Shown piece after piece: positions 1 through 9,055 of a stretch of 53,802 bases of DNA. The first letter of the stretch is position 1, and every line of letters begins with the position of its first letter. Below the pieces are notes generated by a model. The model was not told the DNA's origin. It did no database searches and saw nothing but the letters and a program-made list of their open reading frames with translations. This stretch comes from Acidobacteriota bacterium (GTDB taxonomy: Bacteria; Acidobacteriota; Vicinamibacteria; Marinacidobacterales; SMYC01): positions 1 to 53,802 of the forward strand of contig SMYC01000082.1 in NCBI GenBank assembly GCA_004356105.1. The letters are read 5' to 3'. The position numbers and the translations under genes are program-made.

Positions 1-113
1 CAACGACCTTCACCGATGTAGTGGACCTTGCGACCAATTGTCCATAGCGACCCTCAGGATTGCCGGGGTGGGCGAGTGATCTCGCCCGCCCCCAGCGCTC
101 CTGGCGAAGGCCC

Positions 114-1418
114 ATGAGCCGTATTGAAGAGCTCGAGAAGCGACTGGAAGCGGACCCGAACTCTCGGATGTTCGTCCAGCTTGCCGAGGAGTACCGTAAG
201 GCAGGGCTTCTCGAGAACGCCGTCGAGATCTGCGAGCAGGGGCTGAAGAACCACCCGCAATACCCCTCTGCTCGGGTGGCGCTCGGCCGCGCTCTGCTCG
301 AATCGGAAAGCTTTGGTCGGGCGGCCGAGGAGTTCGAGACCGTTCTTGCGCAGGTTCCCGACAACATCCTGGCGAATAAGTTTCTCGGTGAGACCTATCA
401 CCGAATGGGACGCTTCAAGGAAGCGCTTGAGAAATATCAGATCGCCCAAACTCTAGCGCCCGACGACACGGAGCTCGAGGGGAAGATTCAGGCCGCGCGC
501 GATGAAGGCGCGGGCGAAGCGCCCGCGCCTCCTCCCCCGGAGGCGGCACCGGCTTCAGAGCTGCCACAACCCCCGCCCCTGTTCGAGCCAGAAGCCTCCG
601 CGGGCTCGCTGCCGGAGCCACCTCCGATGCCTTCCGTCGGCGATGGTCTCGAGGCCACTTTCGTGGATCCTCCCGCTTCGGGGGATGGTCTCGAGGCCAC
701 CTTCGTGAATCCTCCCGCAGCGTCGGCTCCGCCAGATCCGGAACCGCCTGCGCCGGAACTGCCCGCGGAAACGTTTTCTGAAGGCGGGCCGATGTTGCCC
801 GAAGAGCCGGATCCCGAACCCGACTTAGCGCCGATCCCGCTCGTCGACGTAAGCGAGCCGATGGTCCTGGAGGGGCCAGCCTATATTGCAGCGGAAAACG
901 CCGCCGAGCGCTCCGAAAGAGAAACCCCTCTCACTCCCGCGGTTGAATCTTCGGAGGCCGGGCCGGAAGGGGAGCAGGTCTTCGAGGTCGCCAGGGACGA
1001 GCCGCCTTCCGCCCCCGAGCCCGCCTTCGTTGAAGGACCGCTCGAAGCAGCCCCCGAGCCAGAATCGAAAGCGTCCGTACCGGGACCGGCGGACGACGTT
1101 GCGATACCCCAGTCTCCGGTAGCGGATGAGATCGAAACGCCTACGATGGCCGAGCTTTATGCCTCGCAGGGCCATTTCGATCGCGCGGTCGCGGTCTATA
1201 GAAATCTTCTCGCTCGCAATCCAAATGAGACACAATATCGGGAACGCATCGAAGAGCTGGAAATGCTAGCGAACGCCGAGGCCCTTCCGAAAACGCCCGT
1301 ACCGAGCGCCCCGTCTCCTGAGGCGGTAAGAGACGGCCTCACGGATGAATCCAGGACAAAGATGATCGGGGTTTTGAGTGACTGGCTCGATGCCATCCGC
1401 AAGTCAAGGGAGGCATGA
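114..1418 (+). CDS. TPR protein with long Pro/Glu/Ala-rich linker
   Basis: A 434-residue soluble protein. Residues 1-125 form about three tetratricopeptide-type helical pairs. A long Pro/Ala/Glu-rich, probably disordered linker follows to about residue 345, then one more TPR-like pair (ELYASQGHFDRAVAVYRNLL) and a short C-terminal helix. The linker contains a 14-residue tandem repeat (DGLEATFV.PPA). I chose ATG 114 (MSRIEELEKRLE) because the repeat fold starts there and AAGG lies just upstream; an in-frame start at 60 would only add 18 unconvincing residues. The roadblock gene follows with no gap, so the two are probably co-translated and may act together as a scaffold plus a GTPase-regulator-like subunit. 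The partner idea is inference. No signal peptide. Confidence 0.85.
   Translation: MSRIEELEKRLEADPNSRMFVQLAEEYRKAGLLENAVEICEQGLKNHPQYPSARVALGRALLESESFGRAAEEFETVLAQVPDNILANKFLGETYHRMGRFKEALEKYQIAQTLAPDDTELEGKIQAARDEGAGEAPAPPPPEAAPASELPQPPPLFEPEASAGSLPEPPPMPSVGDGLEATFVDPPASGDGLEATFVNPPAASAPPDPEPPAPELPAETFSEGGPMLPEEPDPEPDLAPIPLVDVSEPMVLEGPAYIAAENAAERSERETPLTPAVESSEAGPEGEQVFEVARDEPPSAPEPAFVEGPLEAAPEPESKASVPGPADDVAIPQSPVADEIETPTMAELYASQGHFDRAVAVYRNLLARNPNETQYRERIEELEMLANAEALPKTPVPSAPSPEAVRDGLTDESRTKMIGVLSDWLDAIRKSREA
642..718 (+). repeat. In-frame 42-bp tandem repeat in the TPR-protein linker
   Basis: Two near-identical 35-base copies at 642-676 and 684-718, starting GATGGTCTCGAGGCCAC, repeat with a period of 42 bases and encode two copies of a 14-residue unit. 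They differ at only two positions in the aligned 35 bases. Confidence 0.8.
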
Positions 1419-1790
1419 TTGGTTTTCGCTGAAGTCCTGCACGACGTCACCTCGAAGATTGAAGGTTGCATCGGCATCGTCGTCATGGGTATGGACGGGA
1501 TTCCTATCGAGCGGTACCAACCGGCTAAAGCTGTCGAAGGTGCGCCGAATTTCGATATGTTGGCGACTGAGTGCACCAGCCTCCTGCGAACAACTCGCCA
1601 AGCCTCCGAGGAAGTGAGCGCGGGTGCGCTGCGGGAGCTCATCTTCATGACCGAAAAAGTGGTCGTCCTGATTGTTGCGATCACCTCCGAATATGTTCTC
1701 TTCGCGGCCGTCCAAAGCGGCACCAATTACGGTAAGGCTCGATTCTACATGAAGCGGGCCGCGATCGTTTTGGAGAAAGAGTTTCTTTAG
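1419..1790 (+). CDS. Roadblock/LC7 domain protein (MglB-like)
   Basis: A 123-residue single-domain protein with the roadblock/LC7 layout: an N-terminal helix, a hydrophobic strand with GIVVMGMDGIPI, a central helix (DMLATECTSLLRTTRQA), and strands around LIFMTEKVVVLIVAI. Family members such as MglB regulate small Ras-like GTPases in polarity and motility or act as dimeric scaffolds. Translation starts at TTG 1419, directly after the TGA of the TPR gene, with AGGGAGG 5 bases upstream. No MglA-type GTPase lies in the window, so the partner is unknown. Confident on fold, unsure on role. Confidence 0.85.
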   Translation: MVFAEVLHDVTSKIEGCIGIVVMGMDGIPIERYQPAKAVEGAPNFDMLATECTSLLRTTRQASEEVSAGALRELIFMTEKVVVLIVAITSEYVLFAAVQSGTNYGKARFYMKRAAIVLEKEFL

Positions 1791-1889
1791 GGTAGGTATT
1801 CGCCACCCAGCTTCAACATTCTGTCGCGCTGGTCGCCTCCCACCCTCATGTGCTAGAGTCGCTGGTTCTGACATAGGGAGACCACTGCA

Positions 1890-2351
1890 TTGAATCTCAA
1901 TCTCTCAGAATTGAAAGAGCTCTTCGAGCTCATCGCGGAGAGAAACATCACGGAGTTCGAGCTCGAAGAAGAAGGAGTGAAGCTTCGCATCAAGCAAGGC
2001 GGAAGCGCGACGCCCGCACTCACGGGGCTCTTGCCCGGAAGGCAAGCACCCGCCGCTAGCGCAGTCGAGGCCGTTCTCGAGCCCGCCGACGAAGCTGACG
2101 CCGAAGAAGGCGTTTCGCTCGTGACCGCGCCGATGGTCGGGACGTTCTACCTTCAGCCCGAGCCTGGCGCAGAGCCCTTTGCTCGTAAAGGCGATCGCAT
2201 CAAAAAAGGGCAAATCCTTTGCATCATCGAGGCGATGAAGCTCATGAACGAGATCGAGTCCGACCTCTCGGGAGAGCTCGTCGCGATCTATGTCGAGAAC
2301 GGCCAGCCCGTCCAATACGGCGACAAGCTGTTCGCGATCCGGGAGTCCTAG
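1890..2351 (+). CDS. accB: Biotin carboxyl carrier protein of acetyl-CoA carboxylase
   Basis: A 153-residue carrier that holds biotin for acetyl-CoA carboxylase, the first step of fatty acid synthesis. The N-terminal helix ([19 protein letters not shown]) is typical of AccB. A Pro/Ala-rich linker spans about residues 40-75, and the biotinyl domain (76-153) contains EAMKLMNEI with biotin-accepting Lys117. The start is TTG 1890 with AGGGAG 9 bases upstream. accC follows 40 bases downstream, the usual pair. Length and motif match the family. Confidence 0.96.
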   Translation: MNLNLSELKELFELIAERNITEFELEEEGVKLRIKQGGSATPALTGLLPGRQAPAASAVEAVLEPADEADAEEGVSLVTAPMVGTFYLQPEPGAEPFARKGDRIKKGQILCIIEAMKLMNEIESDLSGELVAIYVENGQPVQYGDKLFAIRES

Positions 2352-2391
2352 ACCCGAGCTTGGAGGGATGCCTCCGTCCCGCCTTCCCGTC

Positions 2392-3726
2392 ATGTTCAAG
2401 AAAGTCCTCATCGCCAATCGTGGAGAGATTGCGCTCCGCATCATTTCCGCGTGTAAGGAGCTCGCCGTCCCCACGGTGGCCGTCTACTCTGATGTCGATG
2501 CGCATTCGCTTCACGTACGTTTCGCGGACGAGGCGGTTTGTATCGGTCCCGCCAAGAGTGCAGAAAGCTATCTCAACATCCCAAGCGTGCTTTCCGCAGC
2601 CGAGATCACGGGCGCCGATGCGGTTCACCCCGGCTACGGCTTTCTCGCCGAGAACGCGCATTTCGCTGAAGTCGCGGAAGCTTGTCGCGTGCGCTTCATC
2701 GGGCCCCCGCCGCGCGCGATCCGTTTGATGGGGGACAAAGCGCTCGCCCGGGCCACGATGATGAAAGCCAAAGTGCCCGTGCTGCCGGGGTCGACATCTG
2801 CTCTCGAAGGCGTCGACGAAGCCGTCGAGACCGCGCAGAAAATAGGGTTTCCGGTAATGCTGAAAGCGGCTTCCGGTGGCGGTGGCAAGGGCCTGCGCGT
2901 CGTCGAGAACGAAAACGATATCGGGAAAGCCTTCCTGGCGGCTCAAAAAGAAGCCGAGGCAGCTTTTGGCGCCAATGAGATATATGTCGAGAAGTTCTTG
3001 CCGAGCCCGCGTCACATCGAGATTCAGATCATGGCTGACAAGCACGGCACGACGGTGCATCTCGGTGAGCGCGAGTGCTCTATCCAGAGGCGCCATCAAA
3101 AGATTCTCGAAGAAGCGCCGTCGGCCGCGGTCTCCGAGCGGCTTCGGGAGAAGATGGGCCGTGTCGCCGTTTCTGCCGCGATAGCCGTCGGCTACCACGG
3201 CGCGGGAACGGTAGAGTTCCTGCTCGACGAGGATGACCGGTTCTATTTCATGGAGATGAACACGCGAATCCAGGTCGAGCATGCCGTCACCGAGATGGTC
3301 ACCGGGATGGATTTGGTCAAGGATCAGATCCGGGTTGCGGCGGGTGAAGAGCTCGGTTATCGCCAAAAGGACATCGACGTTCGAGGGGCCAGCATCGAGT
3401 GCCGCATCAACGCGGAGGATCCGGTCACGTTTATGCCGTCTCCAGGCACCATCCACGTATTCCACGTCCCGGGTGGTCCCGGCGTACGTGTCGATACGGC
3501 CGCGCACGCGGAGTGCGAGGTGCAGCCCCACTACGATTCGCTGATTGCCAAGCTCGTTGTGCAGGGGCGCGACCGTGAGGAAGCGATCGAGCGCATGAAG
3601 CGTTGCCTGCAATTGACGGTTATCGAAGGCGTCAAGACGACGATCCCGCTCCACCTGCGGATCCTCGATGACGCTGACTTTCGCGCGGGCCGCTATACCA
3701 CCCGTTTTCTCGAACGTTTTGCGTAG
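2392..3726 (+). CDS. accC: Acetyl-CoA carboxylase biotin carboxylase subunit
   Basis: A 444-residue ATP-grasp enzyme that carboxylates the biotin of AccB using ATP and bicarbonate. It opens with [15 protein letters not shown], has the glycine-rich ATP loop SGGGGKG at 161-167, and the catalytic [10 protein letters not shown] at 288-297, ending with the biotin carboxylase C-terminal domain. Length fits the family (about 445-450). I chose ATG 2392 by homology. ATG 2368 in frame has GGAGGG almost touching it, which is too close to work well, so the exact start is uncertain. The downstream thiE start is close to or overlaps this stop. Confidence 0.96.
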   Translation: MFKKVLIANRGEIALRIISACKELAVPTVAVYSDVDAHSLHVRFADEAVCIGPAKSAESYLNIPSVLSAAEITGADAVHPGYGFLAENAHFAEVAEACRVRFIGPPPRAIRLMGDKALARATMMKAKVPVLPGSTSALEGVDEAVETAQKIGFPVMLKAASGGGGKGLRVVENENDIGKAFLAAQKEAEAAFGANEIYVEKFLPSPRHIEIQIMADKHGTTVHLGERECSIQRRHQKILEEAPSAAVSERLREKMGRVAVSAAIAVGYHGAGTVEFLLDEDDRFYFMEMNTRIQVEHAVTEMVTGMDLVKDQIRVAAGEELGYRQKDIDVRGASIECRINAEDPVTFMPSPGTIHVFHVPGGPGVRVDTAAHAECEVQPHYDSLIAKLVVQGRDREEAIERMKRCLQLTVIEGVKTTIPLHLRILDDADFRAGRYTTRFLERFA

Positions 3727-3730
3727 CAAG

Positions 3731-4399
3731 GTGCCATTCTCGCTGCTCTATCCCATCTTGGATGCGGGGCCTTCTGGACCATCTGGCTATGCAACGAAGA
3801 CGTCGTTTTGCGACGCGATTGCCTCGCTAGGGAAAGCCGGGTGCCGCCTCGTCCAACTGCGAGCGAAAGAGCTGAGCGCGGGAGAGTTCTTGGCCTGGGC
3901 GAAAGCGGGCGTTACCGCTGCGCGGCGTCACGGTGTGGGCCTGATAGTGAACGATCGTGCCGACGTGGCGCTCTTATCGGGGGCTTCAGGCGTGCATGTC
4001 GGCCAAACCGATATCTCTGTTGCGGCGGTCCGCCGCGTCGTTGGAAACGAGGCCATCGTTGGGCTGTCGACGCATTCACTCGAACAAGCGAAAGAAGCGG
4101 AGGCGAAGGCGGTGGACTATGTGGCGATCGGCCCGGTGTTCGCGACGAAGACCAAGTCGGACCCCGTTTATGCTGGGCCTCTCGGCGTTTCAGCTGTCCG
4201 CGAAGTGCGTCTTGCGGTCCAAAAGCCGCTGGTCGCCATAGGCGGTATAACGATCGAGCGAGCCCGAGAGCTCATCGACCTGGGCGTCGACGGCGTTGCA
4301 GTGATCTCGGGTTTGAGGGAGCGTGACAGAAGCCTCGAAGAGCAGGCGCGGCGCTGGCTCGCGATCGAGGCCAATCAACGGAGATGGGAGGTATCGTGA
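3731..4399 (+). CDS. thiE: Thiamine phosphate synthase
   Basis: About 222 residues with a TIM-barrel ThiE pattern: VQLRAKE, VNDRADVAL, GVHVGQTD, GLSTHS, YVAIGPVFATKTK and AIGGI. ThiE joins HMP pyrophosphate to the thiazole phosphate to give thiamine phosphate. No other thiamine gene is in the window, so it sits away from the rest of its pathway. The start is unclear: GTG 3731 gives a normal length, and TTG 3719 overlapping the accC stop is an alternative. The 3' end overlaps folD as GTGA. Confidence 0.9.
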   Translation: MPFSLLYPILDAGPSGPSGYATKTSFCDAIASLGKAGCRLVQLRAKELSAGEFLAWAKAGVTAARRHGVGLIVNDRADVALLSGASGVHVGQTDISVAAVRRVVGNEAIVGLSTHSLEQAKEAEAKAVDYVAIGPVFATKTKSDPVYAGPLGVSAVREVRLAVQKPLVAIGGITIERARELIDLGVDGVAVISGLRERDRSLEEQARRWLAIEANQRRWEVS

Positions 4400-5313
4400 C
4401 GGCAAGATTGTTGGATGGAAAACGGGTAGCCCAAGAGATACAAGGCGAGGTCAAAGACGCCGCCAAACCGCTTATCGAAAAGGGTATCACTCCCGGTTTG
4501 GCGGCGGTGCTCGTTGGCGTCAATGCGGCATCAAAGCTCTACGTGAACAGCAAGACGAAAGCGTGCCAAGAAGCCGGGCTTTTCTCAGAGGCCGTGCTGC
4601 TTCCGACGGAGACGACGCGCGAGGAGCTTGCCAAAAAGCTCGATGAGCTCAACGGGCGCGACGATATCGACGGGATTTTGTTGCAGCTTCCACTGCCCGA
4701 TCATCTCGACTCGACGGAGTTTCTCGATCGCATCCACCCCTCGAAGGACGTAGACGGGTTTCATCCCGAGAGTGTGGGCAAGCTCGTCCAGAAACGTCCC
4801 GGCCCGCGGCCGTGCACGCCGGCGGGCGTGATGGAGCTTCTTCGCCGAGAGAATATCGAGATATCGGGCAAACGCGCCGTCATCGTCGGCAGGAGCGACA
4901 TCGTCGGAAAGCCGATGGCGATGTTGCTGACCCACGCGAATGCGACGGTCACCGTATGCCATTCCCGGACAAAGGACCTTCCCAGTGTCACGCGCGAGGG
5001 AGAGATCCTCGTTGCGGCGATGGGTCGTGCAGCGATCATCCGCAAGGAGTTCATCGGACCCGGCGCCGTCGTCATCGATGTCGGCATGAACCGCGCCGAG
5101 ACGGCCGAGCAGGTCAAGGACTTTTTTGGCGACGACGAAAAACGGATGGCGACGTTCGAGAGAAGAGGTTCGACCCTCGTGGGCGACGTCCATCCCAAAG
5201 ATGCTATGGAAATCGCCTCTGCCATAACGCCCGTCCCTGGGGGGGTGGGCCCTCTGACGATCGCCATGTTGCTCAAGAACACACTCGAGCTCTGCGAAGC
5301 TCGGCGCGGTTGA
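4396..5313 (+). CDS. folD: Bifunctional methylene-tetrahydrofolate dehydrogenase/cyclohydrolase
   Basis: A 305-residue enzyme that interconverts 5,10-methylene-THF and 10-formyl-THF, supplying one-carbon units for purines and fMet-tRNA. Visible motifs are YVNSKTKAC with the catalytic Lys, LLQLPLPDHL, DGFHPESVGKL, CTPAGVMELL, the NADP-binding VIVGRSDIVGKP and the C-terminal signature PVPGGVGPLTIAMLL. The chosen start is GTG 4396, which overlaps the thiE stop (GTGA) and has GGAGG 4 bases upstream; ATG 4384 is an in-frame alternative. Confidence 0.95.
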   Translation: MTARLLDGKRVAQEIQGEVKDAAKPLIEKGITPGLAAVLVGVNAASKLYVNSKTKACQEAGLFSEAVLLPTETTREELAKKLDELNGRDDIDGILLQLPLPDHLDSTEFLDRIHPSKDVDGFHPESVGKLVQKRPGPRPCTPAGVMELLRRENIEISGKRAVIVGRSDIVGKPMAMLLTHANATVTVCHSRTKDLPSVTREGEILVAAMGRAAIIRKEFIGPGAVVIDVGMNRAETAEQVKDFFGDDEKRMATFERRGSTLVGDVHPKDAMEIASAITPVPGGVGPLTIAMLLKNTLELCEARRG

Positions 5314-5344
5314 GCCCGTCGAGAAACTCGCTAACGTCGAGACC

Positions 5345-5962
5345 GTGCTCGCAATCGGATTGACAGGCGGGATAGCGAGCGGCAAATCCGTCATTCGCCG
5401 CCGTATGGAGGAGCGTGGTGTCGAAACGTTCGACGCCGACGGTGTCGTCCACGATCTTTTCGCCTCCCAAAACGCGGTGACCGAATCCGTCAAAGCCCGC
5501 TTCGGCGCCGACATCGTGACTGAAGAGGGGTGCGTCGACCGCAAAACCCTGGGCGCCATCGTCTTCAAAGACGAAAAAGCCCGAAAAGACCTCGAAGCTC
5601 TCGTCCACCCAGCCGTCAAAGAAGCAATCGAAACGTTCCTGAAGAATTCGAGAAAAAAGGGCGCGTCCCTAGCTGTCGTCGACGCCGCCCTGATGTATGA
5701 GACCGGCTCCTACGAACGCTACGACCTAATCGTGGTCGCCCACTGCCCAAGCGCCCTACAAAAAAAAAGGCTGATGCAAAGAGACCACCTGAGCTCCGAG
5801 GAAGCCGAAAAAAGAATCGCGGCCCAGCTGCCAATCGAAGAAAAAAGGCAACGAGCCGACCACGTCATCGACACAAGCACCACAATCGCCGAAACGTTGA
5901 AACGAACCGACGAGGTCCTAAAGGATCTCCTGGCGAAAGCCAGGCCACCAGATAGCCGGTAG
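5345..5962 (+). CDS. coaE: Dephospho-CoA kinase
   Basis: A 205-residue P-loop kinase doing the last step of coenzyme A synthesis. Walker A GGIASGKS is at residues 8-15, with DADGVVHDLF and the lid segment (LMQRDHLSSEEAEKRI) further on. The start is GTG 5345. The 3' third is richer in A and C than its neighbours and includes a run of nine A (5760-5768). The last codons and the TAG stop lie in a text-like repeat (GATAGCCGGTAGCC), which suggests the C-terminal tail was shaped by that repeat. It converges with lapB. Confidence 0.94.
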   Translation: MLAIGLTGGIASGKSVIRRRMEERGVETFDADGVVHDLFASQNAVTESVKARFGADIVTEEGCVDRKTLGAIVFKDEKARKDLEALVHPAVKEAIETFLKNSRKKGASLAVVDAALMYETGSYERYDLIVVAHCPSALQKKRLMQRDHLSSEEAEKRIAAQLPIEEKRQRADHVIDTSTTIAETLKRTDEVLKDLLAKARPPDSR

Positions 5963-5993
5963 CCGATAGCCAACACCGAATCACGGATCACGG
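5951..5993. repeat. Text-like degenerate repeats between coaE and lapB
   Basis: GATAGCCGGTAGCCGATAGCC (5951-5971) has three variants of GATAGCC, followed by two exact tandem copies of ATCACGG (5980-5993). The element contains the coaE stop codon on one strand and the lapB stop codon on the other. Similar words recur in other spacers of this window. Confidence 0.6.
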
Positions 5994-7178
5994 TTCAACT
6001 AATTCCACCCGCTCTTCCACGAACGTATCCCATTCCTGACAATGCGGACACCGCCACAGGATCCCGTTCGCGCGATAGTTGCACTTGATACACACGTATG
6101 GATCGAGAAAGTAGGCGGAGCGGGAGACCTCTTCTAGATAGCTCGATATCCAATCGCTGCGCTCGCTGCTTTCCGCGATCGACTTCCACACTTCCAGGTG
6201 GACGGCGAGCGCATGCGGATTGGCGCGGACGGCTTGAAGCTCGAGCTTGAAGGCTTCGTCGTGCGCTCCGGCTGCGGCTCGGAGCCGAGCCAGCGCCAGA
6301 TGCGCGTGCGAGTCCTTGTCGTCGCGATCGATAACGAGCTGATAGAGCTCCTCCATGTTGCCCGAACGGTCGAGCTTTTCCCGGACCCGCTCGAGCCGGT
6401 CGAAGACGAGATAGGCGAAGCGTGGATGTTCGGTTGCGAGGGAGAGCCAGCGGGCCTCGGCTTGTTCGAGCTGTCCCTGTTCTTCGAGCATGTCGCCGTA
6501 ATGGATGTAAGGAGGAGGGAGTCGAGGCTCGGTGCGAATGGCGTCGTCGAAGCAGCGCGCCGCGCGCGCGCCGGCTTCAGCCTGCCACGCGGCTTGGCCG
6601 ATTTGGTCAAAAAGAAACGCTCGGAGCGTGGAGTCGGATTCGCCGGTGGCTCCGCTGAGCTTTTCTTCCATCCTCAACGCCTGCTCCCAGTCGTGCTCCT
6701 CTTCGTAGATCTTGACAAGGTTTTTTAGGGCGTAAGCGTTTTTCGGTTCGAGCTCGACCACCTTCTGGAGAGTATCCATCGCTCGGTTGCGGAGGCCGGC
6801 TTTCTTGAAATCCATGCCGAGGCACAAAAGGCCGTGTGCCCGCTCGCTCGGAGAGATGCCCGGCCGGTGCAGAATGCTCTGGTGGATTTGAATGGCTCGC
6901 TCGATCTGGCCTTTCTCGCGGAGCAGATTCCCGAGAATCAGATAAATCTCGATGGCCTCCGTGTTCTCCCGGGCGGCGAGGGTGAGCTCGGAAACAGCGC
7001 GATCGATTTGGCGCGATGCGAGAAAATCGAGACCCAAAATATAGTGGATCGAAGCCGGTCCGCTCCGCCGTCGCTCGGATCGGTTCCACCAGAGTCCTCC
7101 AGACCAGAAACGTCCGATCGCGATGCCGGCCACGAGCGCCACGAGGATGACGAGGAGGGGCTGCTCCCCGACATTCAT
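5988..7178 (-). CDS. lapB: LapB-like TPR protein with rubredoxin-type zinc ribbon
   Basis: A 396-residue protein anchored by one N-terminal membrane helix (about 8-25), followed by some eight or nine TPR units, and ending in a metal-binding ribbon with Cys363, Cys366, Cys377 and Cys380 (CIKC...CPHC). This is the LapB (YciM) architecture. In Escherichia coli LapB controls LPS level by presenting LpxC to FtsH and helps assemble LPS synthesis enzymes at the inner membrane. Its ATG overlaps the lapA stop (ATGA), and it sits in an operon with four Kdo genes, which supports an LPS role. Confidence 0.9.
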   Translation of the reverse strand: MNVGEQPLLVILVALVAGIAIGRFWSGGLWWNRSERRRSGPASIHYILGLDFLASRQIDRAVSELTLAARENTEAIEIYLILGNLLREKGQIERAIQIHQSILHRPGISPSERAHGLLCLGMDFKKAGLRNRAMDTLQKVVELEPKNAYALKNLVKIYEEEHDWEQALRMEEKLSGATGESDSTLRAFLFDQIGQAAWQAEAGARAARCFDDAIRTEPRLPPPYIHYGDMLEEQGQLEQAEARWLSLATEHPRFAYLVFDRLERVREKLDRSGNMEELYQLVIDRDDKDSHAHLALARLRAAAGAHDEAFKLELQAVRANPHALAVHLEVWKSIAESSERSDWISSYLEEVSRSAYFLDPYVCIKCNYRANGILWRCPHCQEWDTFVEERVELVEP

Positions 7179-7549
7179 CAGGGACCGTCCGTGCTTCCGG
7201 GATCGGGGCTATCGGGTAACGCCGTCGATAGGTCGACGTCCGACAGCGGAAGCTTCCGAAGCTCCGCGAGCTCGCTTTCGAGTCTTTCGATCTTCCTGCG
7301 ATGATCGCGTACGCGCCCGCGAAGTCGAAACTGATTGGGAATGGACAAGATGAACGAGAAAAGAAAACCGATGACTAGAGCGCCGACGAGCGCCGCGGAC
7401 AGAGGGAGCTCAAAAGTTCGAAAATAGTCGGTGAAATAGATGACGACCCTCTGATCGAAGTTGGACCAGATAAAAATGGCGAGCGTGGCCCCGGTGAGGA
7501 GCAACGCGAAGACGAGTGCATAGACGAAGATGGTTCGGATGATGCCCAT
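7178..7549 (-). CDS. lapA: LapA family inner-membrane protein (DUF1049)
   Basis: A 123-residue protein with two hydrophobic helices (about 5-28 and 49-71) and a basic cytoplasmic coiled-coil tail, the LapA pattern. LapA partners LapB at the inner membrane. The gene lies 3 bases after kdsC and overlaps lapB by 4 bases, so it is firmly inside the Kdo operon. The C-terminal tail after about residue 100 is low complexity. Confidence 0.85.
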   Translation of the reverse strand: MGIIRTIFVYALVFALLLTGATLAIFIWSNFDQRVVIYFTDYFRTFELPLSAALVGALVIGFLFSFILSIPNQFRLRGRVRDHRRKIERLESELAELRKLPLSDVDLSTALPDSPDPGSTDGP

Positions 7550-7552
7550 GGT

Positions 7553-8083
7553 CTACCTCAAGTAACCCTGAACGAGCTCTTCGAGCCGCTCTTGACTCAT
7601 GAGGATGAGCTCGATGAGCTCGCGCACGGCGCCATGACCACCGCGAGCTTGCGTCACATAGTCTACACGGGATCGGACCTCGAGGGGCGCGTCCGCCACC
7701 GTGGCGGACAGGCCTACCCGGGAGAGCACGACGAGGTCCGGGAGATCGTCGCCCATATAGGCGATATCCGGAAGCGAGAGCGATTCCTGGCTCAACGCTT
7801 CATGGAGCGCTTCGAGCTTGTCCGAAACGCCAAGGCGCACGAACGGAATCGAAAGCTCATGCGCCCGCGCTTCGACGATTCTCGAGGAGCGGCCCGAGAT
7901 GAGACCGAGCTTGATCCCGGCTTTTCTGGCGAGAACGAGCCCGATGCCGTCGCGGGAGTGGAAGCGTTTCGTCTCGTCCCCGGCGGCGCTGCCGGGGACG
8001 AAAGTCCCGTCGGTGAGGACGCCGTCGACATCTAGAAGGAGCATCTTGACGCCACGAGCCTTCTCGCGAACGGCATCATCCAT
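7553..8083 (-). CDS. kdsC: 3-deoxy-D-manno-octulosonate 8-phosphate phosphatase
   Basis: A 176-residue HAD phosphatase without a cap domain. The catalytic motif DVDGVLTDG has nucleophile Asp18 and acid/base Asp20, ISGRSS follows, and the metal motif GDDLPDL is present. KdsC removes phosphate from Kdo-8-P to give Kdo, the inner-core LPS sugar. Length fits KdsC tetramers. It is followed by lapA and preceded 12 bases away by kdsD. Confidence 0.94.
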   Translation of the reverse strand: MDDAVREKARGVKMLLLDVDGVLTDGTFVPGSAAGDETKRFHSRDGIGLVLARKAGIKLGLISGRSSRIVEARAHELSIPFVRLGVSDKLEALHEALSQESLSLPDIAYMGDDLPDLVVLSRVGLSATVADAPLEVRSRVDYVTQARGGHGAVRELIELILMSQERLEELVQGYLR

Positions 8084-8095
8084 GAATACCGCCGG

Positions 8096-9055
8096 TCAAA
8101 AATACTGCCCCATTCGCCAGAGATCGTGCAGGTGTAAGGCTCCGATGAGCTTGCCGTTCTCGTCGGGTACCAGGATGACGGTGATCTTTTTCTGCTCCAT
8201 CAACGAGAGCGCGGCGGTGGCGGCCTCTTGCGGATCGACGGTGACGGGAGTTCCGGTCATGCACTGAGAGGCGAGTTTATCGACGAGCCGGTCGTCCTTT
8301 TCGAGCTGACGCCTCAAATCGCCGTCGGAGATGACGCCGAGAAGCTTGCCCTCGCCATCGACGACGCTCGTGATGCCGAGTCCTTTGCGGGACATCTCGT
8401 AGATGACATCTCGCATTAGCGTTTCGGCTCGAACCCGCGGGACTTCGTCACCCGAATGCATGACATCGGCGACGCGAAGAAGCTTGAAACCGAGCTGACC
8501 CCGGGGATGGAGCTCTCTGAAATCATCCTCGGTGAAGCCTTTGCGCTCGAGGACCGCCATGGCGAGCGCGTCGCCAAGCGCGAGCGATACCGTCGTGCTC
8601 GCGGTGGGGGCGAGTTGCAAGGGGCAGGCTTCTTCCGCGACGGAGACATCGAGCACGACATCTGCGACCTCGGCGAGGGGCGATGCCGTGTCACCGAGAA
8701 ACGCGATGAGCGGCGCCCCTAGCCGCTTGATGGGCTCGACGAGTTGGAGCAGCTCCCGCGTCTTTCCGCTATTCGAGATCGCTAGGACCACGTCTCCGGA
8801 AACCACCATCCCGAGGTCGCCGTGGACCGCCTCCGCGGGATTCAAATAGAGTGACGGAGTTCCCGTGCTGTTGAGCGTGGCCGCGATCTTTCGGCAGACA
8901 ATTCCGGATTTACCCATGCCGGTGACGACGACGCGGCCGCCGCAATCATGAACGAGAGCGACCGCCTGATCGAAGCGATCGTCGAGCCGCTCGCTCAGAG
9001 CGAGGATGGCGTCGGCCTCCACTTGGAGGACGCGGCGCGCTAGAGAAAGGGTCAC
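8096..9055 (-). CDS. kdsD: Arabinose-5-phosphate isomerase
   Basis: A 319-residue protein with an N-terminal SIS sugar-isomerase domain (about 1-190; VTGMGKSGIVCRKIAATLNSTG, EAVHGDLGM) and two C-terminal CBS domains (about 200-319). It converts ribulose 5-phosphate to arabinose 5-phosphate, the first committed step to Kdo. The start is GTG 9055, overlapping the kdsA stop as GTGA. CBS domains in this family often sense nucleotides or pathway sugars; which one applies here cannot be seen. Confidence 0.94.
   Translation of the reverse strand: MTLSLARRVLQVEADAILALSERLDDRFDQAVALVHDCGGRVVVTGMGKSGIVCRKIAATLNSTGTPSLYLNPAEAVHGDLGMVVSGDVVLAISNSGKTRELLQLVEPIKRLGAPLIAFLGDTASPLAEVADVVLDVSVAEEACPLQLAPTASTTVSLALGDALAMAVLERKGFTEDDFRELHPRGQLGFKLLRVADVMHSGDEVPRVRAETLMRDVIYEMSRKGLGITSVVDGEGKLLGVISDGDLRRQLEKDDRLVDKLASQCMTGTPVTVDPQEAATAALSLMEQKKITVILVPDENGKLIGALHLHDLWRMGQYF

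Noticed and set aside
3-47. Short open frame at the left edge ending TAG, possible tail of an upstream gene
   Set aside because: Only 14 codons are visible and nothing recognisable is encoded; it cannot be told from chance.
2242-3729. 495-codon minus-strand frame opposite accC
   Set aside because: A GC-rich shadow of accC; His/Arg-rich product with no domain, while accC is unmistakable.
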